Shown: positions 26,418 to 34,478 of the stretch, one piece after another | How positions within the stretch are numbered: the stretch's first letter is position 1 | How the letters are laid out: each line of letters starts with the position of its first letter | Notes under the pieces: generated by a model | Told to the model about the DNA's origin: nothing | Databases searched by the model: none | Seen by the model: only the letters and a program-made list of their open reading frames with translations | Origin: Legionella_A sp963772805 | GTDB lineage: Bacteria; Pseudomonadota; Gammaproteobacteria; Legionellales; Legionellaceae | DNA: 64,000 bases | Direction: 5' to 3' | Assembly (NCBI GenBank): GCA_963772805.1 | Contig: CAVYYU010000001.1 | Coordinates: 1 to 64,000 of the forward strand | Made by a program: the position numbers and the translations under genes

Positions 26418-27176
26418 ATGCGATTAAATTTAATAAGCATCAGTTTGGCAGGAAGCCTCGCCTTAGCAGGCTGCGCAACTAAAGGAACAAACCCCGCGGA
26501 TCCTTATGAACCATTTAACCGCAAGGTTTATAAGTTTAATTCAACATTTGACAAGATTTTTTTAAAACCGCCAGCAAGGCTCTATAAAGCAGTTTTTCCT
26601 GCTTTTGTTCGTAAAGGTGTAAATAATTTTTATAACAACCTGGATCTGATCCCAACCGTTGGTAATGATGTGCTCCAGGCTGAAGGAAAATGGGCAATTA
26701 GAGACACCTGGCGTTTTATAATTAACTCTAGTTTGGGTGTCGGTGGCCTAGTAGATGTAGCCCAGACCTTTGGTTTACAACCCCATTCAAATGACTTAGG
26801 TCTTACCTTAGCTAAATGGGGAGATAAACACTCGCCTTATTTAGTTCTGCCATTCTTAGGCCCAAGCACTATTCGTGACGGCGCAGGATGGTTATTCCAA
26901 TTTGCACTCTATAGTCCTTATGTTTACATTAATGAGGATGCGGTAGTTTATAGTTTACTGGCTTTACGTTACGTTGATCTGCGTTCGCAATTGTTTGATA
27001 CTGAGCGCTTGATGGATGAGGCTTTAGATAAATACTCATTCATGAGGGATGCTTATTTGCAACATCGCAACTACCTTATTTCTGGCGCAGAGCAAGATAA
27101 TGGTGCGCTTTATGTTGATGATGAAAAGGCAGATGCAAAAGCAGCGTCTAATGCTGGTAGTGATTATGTAGAATAA
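26418..27176 (+). CDS. mlaA: Outer-membrane lipoprotein MlaA (VacJ)
   Basis: MlaA sits in the outer membrane and removes misplaced phospholipid from the outer leaflet, handing it to MlaC and the MlaFEDB transporter. The 252-residue product has a lipoprotein signal with LAGC (Cys19 lipidated), followed by NPADPYEPFNRKVYKFN, the family's opening motif. FVRKGVNNFYNNL and the Gly-rich GVGGLVDVAQTFGL and PFLGPSTIRDG segments also match. No other mla gene is adjacent, so it stands alone here. A strong hairpin terminator follows. Confidence 0.95.
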   Translation: MRLNLISISLAGSLALAGCATKGTNPADPYEPFNRKVYKFNSTFDKIFLKPPARLYKAVFPAFVRKGVNNFYNNLDLIPTVGNDVLQAEGKWAIRDTWRFIINSSLGVGGLVDVAQTFGLQPHSNDLGLTLAKWGDKHSPYLVLPFLGPSTIRDGAGWLFQFALYSPYVYINEDAVVYSLLALRYVDLRSQLFDTERLMDEALDKYSFMRDAYLQHRNYLISGAEQDNGALYVDDEKADAKAASNAGSDYVE

Positions 27177-27195
27177 AAACGCCCTTCTTCCTGGG

Positions 27196-27230
27196 AAGCC
27201 TCTAGGCGTCAAGTTGACGCCTAGAGGCTT
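27196..27230. terminator. Bidirectional terminator between mlaA and gshB
   Basis: A 17-bp perfect inverted repeat with a one-base centre (AAGCCTCTAGGCGTCAA / TTGACGCCTAGAGGCTT) lies between the convergent mlaA and gshB genes. Only short T-runs flank it. Confidence 0.75.
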
Positions 27231-27283
27231 TACAGCCCAGCCTAAAAAAGATATCAGACATAAACCAGAACAAAACAATACAC

Positions 27284-28234
27284 TCAGGCCAAACAAATTT
27301 TCTCAAGAGAACGCAAAAAATCACCAGCAATATCTAATCCAGTTTCAGCAGTAATTTCGCGCAAACATGTTGGACTAGTTACATTGATTTCAGTTAAATA
27401 GTCTCCGATCACATCAATCCCAACAAAATAAAGCCCTTTTGCTTTCAGTGTCGGTGCTATTTGCTCACATATCCAGCGATCACGTGTGGTAATTGGAACC
27501 ACCTCACCACGCGCACCCGCCGCTAAATTTCCACGCAACTCGCCTTTGGCAGGAATTCGCGCCAAAGCATAAGACACGGGCTCGCCATTAATGACCAAAA
27601 TACGTTTGTCACCTCCAGTTACAATTTCGGGGATGTAACGTTGCGCGATAATAGTCCGCGTTTGATGTTCAGTCAGTACTTCCAAAATAACCGATAAATT
27701 TCTTCCCTGCTCATCGACATGAAATACTGAACTTCCCCCCATACCTTCTGCGGGTTTAAAAATTACGTGTTGATGCTCTTGCCAAAAAGCCCTTAGCTTT
27801 TTCATATCTCGAGAAACAAGTGTTGTCGGACAGCATTGAGGGAATTTTAATGTAAAAAATTTTTCATTAGCATCACGTAAACTTTGTGGCCTATTCGCGA
27901 CAAGAACACCTTCGCGTTCAGCAAGCTCCAAAAGATAGGTCGTGTAAATATATTCGGTATTAAACGGCGGATCTTTGCGCATTAAGATAATATCAAAATC
28001 ACCTAAAGGTTTCTCTCCTAAATCCTTTGTTCTAGCCCAATCGCTGCTATGCTCATCGCCAATCTCTATATCATAGACTCGAGCATAAGCCCGCCCTTCA
28101 CTACAAAATAAATCGTTTTGCGTAAAATAAACACAAGACCAACCTAGCTCTTGGGCACGCTTTACCATAGCAACAGACGTATCTTTGTATGGCTTTAAAT
28201 AATGTAATGGATCCAGCAAGAGCGCAAGTTTCAT
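27284..28234 (-). CDS. gshB: Glutathione synthetase GshB
   Basis: GshB adds glycine to gamma-glutamylcysteine with ATP, the second step of glutathione synthesis. The 316-residue ATP-grasp protein has DIILMRKDPPFNTEYIYTTY (substrate region), NEKFFTLKFP, the glycine-rich loop KPAEGMGGSSVF, TGGDKRILVINGEPVSYALAR and the C-terminal INVTSPTCLREI, all standard GshB motifs. Its ATG overlaps the gshA stop as TAATG, so both enzymes of the pathway are translated together. Confidence 0.96.
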   Translation of the reverse strand: MKLALLLDPLHYLKPYKDTSVAMVKRAQELGWSCVYFTQNDLFCSEGRAYARVYDIEIGDEHSSDWARTKDLGEKPLGDFDIILMRKDPPFNTEYIYTTYLLELAEREGVLVANRPQSLRDANEKFFTLKFPQCCPTTLVSRDMKKLRAFWQEHQHVIFKPAEGMGGSSVFHVDEQGRNLSVILEVLTEHQTRTIIAQRYIPEIVTGGDKRILVINGEPVSYALARIPAKGELRGNLAAGARGEVVPITTRDRWICEQIAPTLKAKGLYFVGIDVIGDYLTEINVTSPTCLREITAETGLDIAGDFLRSLEKICLA

Positions 28235-29529
28235 TACTCGCCCCCAATAGCCGCGCTTTCGCGCGCAGCAGCAAGAGCGGCTAATCGTGCAATCACACCA
28301 TAAACATAAAAACGATTAGGACAATCAACCACCTCTAACTCATCATTTGGCATGTTACACGCTTGAGCAAATGCCAGTGGTTCAAAATGCATTCCTGGCG
28401 CATTGAGATTCTCATCAATACCTCGTTCTTGATGAACACGGTAAAATCCACCTACTACAAATTGACCAATCATATAGACAACAGGCTCAGCAACGGCACC
28501 ATTGGGCATAGTCTCAAAAGTATAAACACCCTCTTGAATAATAACACGATCAACTTTTTGGCTACCTTTGCTCGCCGACATTTTGGTCCGCTGTTTACGA
28601 TTTAATTGCCGCACTTGCTCCGCCTCATGGACCATCATCACACTCATACCATAGGTGCCATTATCTGCTTTAATAACCACAAAGGGTTTTTCTTTAATCC
28701 CATAAGTAGCATACTTGTCCTGAATCATTGTCAAAATTTTATCTACTTCTTCTGCTAATTGGTCAATACCTTCTTGCGCCATGAAGTCAACACCATCTAT
28801 AGCGCTAAAATAAGAATTAATTAACCAAGAATCCATGCCCAGCAGTTCAGAAAACTCATTTGTCACATCATCAAAAAAACCAAAATGGCTGGATTTTAAT
28901 CGCGTCGACCAACCTAATTTGGCCGTTGGTCTGATTTTTTGCTGTAATCCTTGCAAAACGTCAGGAATACCTTGCGATAAATCATTATTAAGCATTATAA
29001 AACAAGGATTAAAATCAACCAGACCGATTCGATCACCTTGTCTTTCGATCGGCTCAATTAATAATGTTTCGCCATGTTCAAGAACAACCTCTAGGGGTTC
29101 TATAAGTTCAGGATCTAAGCTACCAATCCGCACCACAAAACCTGCTTTGACAAAGATTTTCCGCAATACGTAAAGGCTTTGCATGTAAAATTTATTGCGC
29201 GTATGGCTTTCTGGAAGCAATAAAATTCGTGTGCAGCCAGGCACATAATCGGCTAATACGGACTGCACTGCCTGAATACACAAGGGAAGAAACTCTGGAT
29301 TTAAATTATTAAATCCAGCTGGAAATAAATTAGTGTCTACCGGGGCTAACTTGAAACCTGCTTGACGTAAATCAACTGACGAAGTTAATGGTGCGGGGGT
29401 TTTCTTCCATTCTCGCCTGAACCATGCCTCAATTGCAGCAACCTGATTTAAAACGATTTTTTCGACATGATACAACGGACCAGTATTAGCTATGGCCAGA
29501 TGAGGAACAGGGACTTCAGAAGCGTTCAT
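28234..29529 (-). CDS. gshA: Glutamate-cysteine ligase GshA, non-E. coli type
   Basis: GshA joins glutamate and cysteine, the first and usually limiting step of glutathione synthesis. The 431-residue product resembles the proteobacterial GshA type that is unrelated in length and motifs to E. coli GshA: VDLRQAGFKLAPVDTNLFPAGFNNL near residue 50, then LLPESHTRNKFYMQSLY, FVVIKADNGTYGMSVMMV (ATP-grasp-like) and GGFYRVHQERG. AAGAGAG precedes the ATG. It is first in a two-gene operon with gshB. Confidence 0.93.
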   Translation of the reverse strand: MNASEVPVPHLAIANTGPLYHVEKIVLNQVAAIEAWFRREWKKTPAPLTSSVDLRQAGFKLAPVDTNLFPAGFNNLNPEFLPLCIQAVQSVLADYVPGCTRILLLPESHTRNKFYMQSLYVLRKIFVKAGFVVRIGSLDPELIEPLEVVLEHGETLLIEPIERQGDRIGLVDFNPCFIMLNNDLSQGIPDVLQGLQQKIRPTAKLGWSTRLKSSHFGFFDDVTNEFSELLGMDSWLINSYFSAIDGVDFMAQEGIDQLAEEVDKILTMIQDKYATYGIKEKPFVVIKADNGTYGMSVMMVHEAEQVRQLNRKQRTKMSASKGSQKVDRVIIQEGVYTFETMPNGAVAEPVVYMIGQFVVGGFYRVHQERGIDENLNAPGMHFEPLAFAQACNMPNDELEVVDCPNRFYVYGVIARLAALAAARESAAIGGE

Positions 29530-29708
29530 GTTATCTCTCTTATTATTTTTGTTAACCGATGTTACCGGGGTTAAGAAAGAAATAAAAGATCTTGATTGTT
29601 TTCTGTTATTATATCCCTAATCTGCTTTTAGTACCCTAGATCCCGCGGGCAAGCCATGAAACATCGAATTTGGGGTAAATTCAAACAATTATAAAAGGAA
29701 GTGTATTT

Positions 29709-29990
29709 ATGGTAAGTGAACTGGCACAGCAATTTGCTACACAAATCCAAACTTTTTTTTATCTCATCATGCTAATCAACGGTATTTTACATTTAATTTT
29801 TGCCGGCGCTGTTGCTCGTGATGGCGGAAGCATGAATCGAATGGGGCAAAAAACAGTCCTGGTCTCAGCCTCAACCTGGGCATTTGCAACTTTAATTGGC
29901 GGTGTATTTACAGCAACAATTTATTGGTTGCTACACCATTCTACATTAACAAGACCCACAATAAGAGAAGCACGTTATGACAAACCCTAA
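29709..29990 (+). CDS. Small inner-membrane protein with two TM segments
   Basis: The 93-residue product has hydrophobic helices at about residues 15-38 (FFYLIMLINGILHLIFAGAVA) and 50-76 (VLVSASTWAFATLIGGVFTATIYWLL) and a basic C-terminus. AAAAGGAAG precedes the ATG. The last 14 bases overlap the start of the rhodanese gene, so the two are likely co-translated. Not a family I can name with confidence. Confidence 0.75.
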   Translation: MVSELAQQFATQIQTFFYLIMLINGILHLIFAGAVARDGGSMNRMGQKTVLVSASTWAFATLIGGVFTATIYWLLHHSTLTRPTIREARYDKP

Positions 29991-30309
29991 GATTAAAACC
30001 ATTGATGTTCATCAACTAAAAAATAAAATGGAACAAGATGCCAAGTTATGCCTAATTGATGTGCGCGAACAAAACGAATGGCAAGCTATACGTATTCCCA
30101 AAGCTATTCATATCCCTAAGGATAGCATTTCGTCACAGATTGAAGCACAAGTTCCTGATAAAAGTCATCCGATTTACTTACATTGTAAAGGCGGTGTAAG
30201 ATCCTTATATGCAGCACAATGCTTAATAGATCTCGGATACAATGAAGTCTATTCAATGGATGGTGGCATTATGGAATGGGCTATGTCTGGTTATCCTATT
30301 GAACAATAA
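29977..30309 (+). CDS. Single-domain rhodanese-like sulfurtransferase
   Basis: The 110-residue product is one rhodanese domain: LCLIDVREQNEWQAIRIPKAIHIP at the front and the active-site loop HCKGGVRS with the catalytic Cys near residue 67. The closing motif is VYSMDGGIMEWAMSGYPI. Such proteins move sulfane sulfur for thiolation, Fe-S assembly or cyanide and sulfide handling. The exact acceptor is unknown. It overlaps a small membrane-protein gene by 14 bases, which may tie it to the membrane. Confidence 0.9.
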   Translation: MTNPKIKTIDVHQLKNKMEQDAKLCLIDVREQNEWQAIRIPKAIHIPKDSISSQIEAQVPDKSHPIYLHCKGGVRSLYAAQCLIDLGYNEVYSMDGGIMEWAMSGYPIEQ

Positions 30310-30342
30310 CCTCTTAGGTGAACGACCGTATTTGGCACATCC

Positions 30343-30371
30343 TATTGCCCCGATGCAGCTCTGGGGCAATA
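30343..30371. terminator. Terminator between rhodanese gene and convergent hypothetical
   Basis: TATTGCCCC at 30343-30351 pairs with GGGGCAATA at 30363-30371 around an 11-base loop, in the gap between two convergent genes. Confidence 0.6.
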
Positions 30372-30383
30372 AACTACAATAAG

Positions 30384-31190
30384 TTAACAATTCACTTTTA
30401 TCGGCATATTGCCAAGCTCAGGACTTTCTACCGCGCCGCAACAATTGATAGAGGCCGATTCATCTAAACCATTTGTATCCGCTACCGCAAATAAGCCCAA
30501 GCCAGAATAAGCAGATTGCTGTTTTACTTTAATTTGTTCATTCTCATCCTGAGCTAAAACCTCACTTTGACTATGCACACATTGTTCTAACTTCGCTATT
30601 TTTTTAGTTAAGCGCTCGAGGAATGTCTTCGCATCAAAATCTTCAATCTTTTTTTCACTAAAAGGATTATTAGCAGATAGATGTCCTTTCCTTAGATCTG
30701 TAGGGTCAACATAAATATAGGACAGCATGAAATTTTTTAATTTAGAATACATAAAACAAAATTCAGCATCAGAAGGTATATTATCTACTCTAAAATCCAG
30801 TGAAGTAGCTAATGAAACATAGAATTTACTATTATTCTCATTCGTTGCAAACGAGGAAAAATAATTTATCCAAGATCGTTCAGGATCATAATCATGAAAA
30901 ATACTCCCATGTACATAGCAAGCTAAAGCGTTAAGTATTTGTTGTCTGTCTTCTATAGCGATAGAAGATGCATCCAAACAACGTATTGTTGTTAATATAA
31001 AACCGCTTTGTGTTCTTCTCTTTTGGGGAATATTAGCATACCGATGTGCTAACTCATTAGGATCAGCCTTATCTTGTTTGTAATCCTCAATAAGCTTTTG
31101 AGCGTTATGCTTATATTTTTTTGCTAAGTGTTGGATACTTTGCAAAATTTTTTCCTTTAGTACATCATAGTCTACGTATTGAAAACCCAT
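30384..31190 (-). CDS. Hypothetical soluble protein, 268 aa
   Basis: Not recognised. The start at 31190 (MGFQYVDYDVL) is set by AAGGAG eight bases upstream; the reading could be longer by seven codons. The sequence is rich in Lys, Glu, Asn and Ser, with helical stretches (LKEKILQSIQHLAKKYKHNAQ, FLERLTKKIAKLEQC) and no signal peptide or membrane segment. The composition is like that of many Legionella proteins of unknown role, including type IV effectors, but there is no motif to support that. It stands alone with a terminator downstream. Confidence 0.7.
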   Translation of the reverse strand: MGFQYVDYDVLKEKILQSIQHLAKKYKHNAQKLIEDYKQDKADPNELAHRYANIPQKRRTQSGFILTTIRCLDASSIAIEDRQQILNALACYVHGSIFHDYDPERSWINYFSSFATNENNSKFYVSLATSLDFRVDNIPSDAEFCFMYSKLKNFMLSYIYVDPTDLRKGHLSANNPFSEKKIEDFDAKTFLERLTKKIAKLEQCVHSQSEVLAQDENEQIKVKQQSAYSGLGLFAVADTNGLDESASINCCGAVESPELGNMPIKVNC

Positions 31191-31482
31191 TTTTTTCTCC
31201 TTAAACTCCATAAACAGGATTAGTAAACTCCATTGCCAGTGGTGAAGTTTAAACTAATTAATTAATTACGTCATGATCTTTCTTTTTACTTGTTAATGAA
31301 TTTTTAATCGCTAAAGCGATACTTAAAATTTGGCTAAATTAAGACAAAACAGATTATATTTCTGCCTTAATAAATAAAGTAAAAGTCTCCGTCAACCCTA
31401 AACTTTATGTGTTTTTAATTGCTTTATTCTATTGCATTAAGTTAATTTACACCTTGTTTATCCAAATGAGGATGCGGCTTTT

Positions 31483-33114
31483 ATGAAAAAATATCTCTAC
31501 TCGACCCTGTTGGCTTTTAACTGTATTAATGCGCAAGCGAATACGAATCAACCGACGTTGGTTGTTCAATTAGTCGTAGATCAATTGCGCGGCGACTTAA
31601 TTCAACAACATCAACAACAATTTGGCAATTCTGGTTTTACTTATTTATTAAACCATGCCATTAATTACCATAATGCCCATCACCCACACGCCAACACGAC
31701 AACCTGTGCGGGACATACGACCATTGCAACCGGAAGCTATCCTGCCATGCATGGCATCGTAAATAATGATTGGTATGATCGAAAATCAAAACAACTGATC
31801 TATTGCATGGAAGATTTAAAAGCAAATATCTTACCAACTCAACATACTAAGACCATTATTCCAGGCCGCTCGCCACGAAATATCTATGCATCAACCTTAA
31901 GTGATGAAGTCATCTTATCGAACAAAGGACGCTCCTTTGGCGTTTCATTAAAAGACCGCTCAGCGATTGCACTTGCAGGACATGCAGGCAAAGCCTTTTG
32001 GTTTGATACAACAAATGGTGGTTTTGTTACCAGCAACTATTACTATGATGAATATCCTGTGTGGGTGCAAAATTGGAATAAACACTATGAGTCCCCTAAT
32101 TTTGATTGGAATCTTGGACGTCCAGAGACTGAATACCAAAATGTAAATTCACCCGTGTTTCCACAAATAGATCAAACCTTTGGCCAAAATTTCCCACATC
32201 ATGTGCGCCATAATGAAAATCAAGACTATTTTAAAGCACTGTCCAAAACACCTAAAGCCGATCAATTAACAGGGAATTTTGCAGAACAATTGTTAATTGA
32301 AGAACGGTTAGGATTAGCAACGAATAAAACAGATTATTTAGCCATTAGTTTTTCTGGAGTTGATGCAATTGGCCATCAATTTGGCCCGCATAGTCTGGAG
32401 GCAGAAGATAACCTACTGGAATTAGATAAAACGCTAGCCCATCTTCTTGGTGTAATTGATAAACAAGTAGGGCTGAATAATACTCTGATTGTCCTCACCG
32501 CAGATCATGGCGTAAATGATGGCCCAGCTTATCTCAAGGCCCATCATATTACTGAAATTAACCCCATTAAGATTGCTGAGCTGGAACATTACATTCATAA
32601 GGTATTACAAAAAAAATATAAGCTTCCCGCACAAGCACTTATGTCCATTACCCTGCCTTATATTTACCTTGATCATAAAATCATTAGTCAGCATAAAATC
32701 AATCTACATGAAGTGAGTCATCACTTAGCCCAGGCATTAACGCTACAACCTGGAATATTTAAAGCCTACACACTTCCTGTTACACAGATTGAAAAAGATT
32801 GGCTCAGTGCTAAGGTAAATAAAATGTCATATCCATACCGAACAGGAGATGTCTATATAGTACAGCCCCCCAATCAATCGAATGGCGCGAAAGATATGTA
32901 CCGCATTACCCACGGTAGTCCATGGAATTATGACAGCTATGTTCCTTTATTATTTGTTCATCCAAATTTTAAAGCGCAACGTATTTCCCGACCAGTATAT
33001 ACTACAGATATTGCGCCAACTTTATCGGCCTTATTGATGATAAAATCACCATCCGCCGCGGTTGGGCAACCGTTAGAGGAAGTATTGTCCGCATCAGAAC
33101 AATTACCCCAATAA
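31483..33114 (+). CDS. Periplasmic PafA-like alkaline phosphatase/phosphodiesterase
   Basis: The 543-residue product has a signal peptide (MKKYLYSTLLAFNCINAQA) and the alkaline-phosphatase-superfamily metal set: VVDQLRGDL near residue 32, the nucleophile region TTTCAGHTTIATGSYPAMHG with the likely nucleophile Thr before Cys, SGVDAIGHQFGPHS, and TADHGVN. C-terminal HGSPWNYDSYVPLLFV and TTDIAPTLSALL are also typical. This set is that of the PafA-like monoesterases of type I phosphodiesterase/nucleotide pyrophosphatase ancestry. It probably releases phosphate from organic esters in the periplasm. A GAGGATGCGG stretch lies just before the ATG. The 3' end overlaps a small minus-strand ORF. Confidence 0.9.
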   Translation: MKKYLYSTLLAFNCINAQANTNQPTLVVQLVVDQLRGDLIQQHQQQFGNSGFTYLLNHAINYHNAHHPHANTTTCAGHTTIATGSYPAMHGIVNNDWYDRKSKQLIYCMEDLKANILPTQHTKTIIPGRSPRNIYASTLSDEVILSNKGRSFGVSLKDRSAIALAGHAGKAFWFDTTNGGFVTSNYYYDEYPVWVQNWNKHYESPNFDWNLGRPETEYQNVNSPVFPQIDQTFGQNFPHHVRHNENQDYFKALSKTPKADQLTGNFAEQLLIEERLGLATNKTDYLAISFSGVDAIGHQFGPHSLEAEDNLLELDKTLAHLLGVIDKQVGLNNTLIVLTADHGVNDGPAYLKAHHITEINPIKIAELEHYIHKVLQKKYKLPAQALMSITLPYIYLDHKIISQHKINLHEVSHHLAQALTLQPGIFKAYTLPVTQIEKDWLSAKVNKMSYPYRTGDVYIVQPPNQSNGAKDMYRITHGSPWNYDSYVPLLFVHPNFKAQRISRPVYTTDIAPTLSALLMIKSPSAAVGQPLEEVLSASEQLPQ

Positions 33115-33246
33115 TTGGGCTTCGCGAGTAATAGCCGTCAGAAGGGGCGTGCTACCTCGTAAAGATTCCGGGACATGTATGGACTCCACCGGTTTTGCAA
33201 GAGGTAATTTTAAAATTTTTAGCCATTTAGGTTGAGATTCTGTCAT
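33103..33246 (-). CDS. Possible 47-residue protein
   Basis: An ATG at 33246 with AAAGAG upstream opens a 47-codon frame (MTESQPKWLKILKLPLAKP...EAQLLG) that ends inside the 3' end of the phosphatase gene. It reads like a real N-terminus but no family is recognised. It could be a small gene or the stump of a longer one. The stretch from 33247 to about 33525 holds nothing I can identify. Confidence 0.35.
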   Translation of the reverse strand: MTESQPKWLKILKLPLAKPVESIHVPESLRGSTPLLTAITREAQLLG

Positions 33247-33529
33247 GTATTCGGTCTCTTTATTGAGTGATATACGTTCACTCTGGCCCTGATAGCATCC
33301 GCGTTCTTTCTCCTCATCATCCCAAAGGTTCTATTACCACCCCTTGTCCCACATAGGTTTTGAAAGAACTGGTCTTACCTGTTTTGCTATCAATCTTGGT
33401 TTACCTTAAGCAATCTCCTGAAGAGTTTGTCGCTCTTAACTTATTTTCAATCGCCTAATTTTGTTGTGTTTTTTTATACCTAAAAAAATTAGATGAAACA
33501 TTGTAGTTCAATCATGACACTCTATTCAT

Positions 33530-34470
33530 TCATGCCACTTGAACATCAGTAGATGCTGCTTTTCGATAACATTCCCCTGTTACTAAGAGTGCCCAGACAA
33601 CGCGGGCATTTTTGTTGACCAGAGCCACTGTTGCTTTGTTATAACCACAACATTGTTTTTTGTCTGCCACCCATTGGCTTTTTCTATCTATTTTATTATC
33701 ACAACTATTCACAACAGAATGTGCGCCATGAACAAGTAACTTCTTTATAAAAGGATCACCTCGTTTGGTAATTCCCCCTAAAACTATTTTAGTACCGCTC
33801 AAGTGCTGCTTAGGTGTCAGGCCTAACTAGGCTGAAACTTCACGCCCATTTTTAAACGTATTGGCTTCACCAATCGTAACCACTATAGCTGACGCTGCTA
33901 TTGGTCCAAATCCTTCTATTTCTTGGACTGCCACACAGCGTAGAGCCGTAGCAGCATGAACGTGAATTTTCTTCTCATAATAATCAACTTGTTCAAAGTA
34001 CATTTTTAATTGTTCATGTAACTGTAAAAATACCTCTTTTGAAGCGCTACTTAATTTGTTTTCTTCTTGCTCTAAAATCGCGGGTAGCTGATTAAGATAA
34101 GATAACCCCTTTGCTACAATCCACGAAGCTGATTGCCATGCGCTGTTCTTTGTTTCATTGCTAATTCTCTAGCTCGATGAAGCAACAAGATGTCTTGTTG
34201 AGCCATCGTTTTTTTAGGAACAAATCACATAGTTGGCCTTGTTACCGCCTCAGCAATTGTTTCTGCATCGCGATGCATCATTTTTAATCGATTTTACATA
34301 GGGTTTTACAAATTGAGGGGGACATTATTTTTACTGTATGCCCATATTCCTCAACTCGAGCCCAATGATGTGCTCCACCACAAGTCTCTATACTCGCTAA
34401 ACAGGGCGTAATATTAGCCATATATTCAATCAGTTTTACTCGTTTCATTAATATATGACTCTTAGCAAGA
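33530..34470 (-). mobile_element. Degenerate IS110-family transposase
   Basis: Minus-strand fragments cover most of an IS110-type transposase. The N-terminal part reads MANITPCLASIETCGGAHHWAR and YGHTVKIMSP, then AETIAEAVTRPTM, a stop, FVPKKTMAQQDILLLHRAREL. The C-terminal Transposase_20 part reads EGFGPIAASAIV, IGEANTFKNGREVSA, a stop in place of Trp, LGLTPKQHLSGTKI, then GGITKRGDPFIKKLLVHGA and ATVALVNKNARVVWALL. There are at least two in-frame stops, and the pieces lie in more than one frame, so the element is dead. No terminal repeats or target duplication seen, as expected for this family. Confidence 0.85.
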
Positions 34471-34478
34471 TGAACTAT

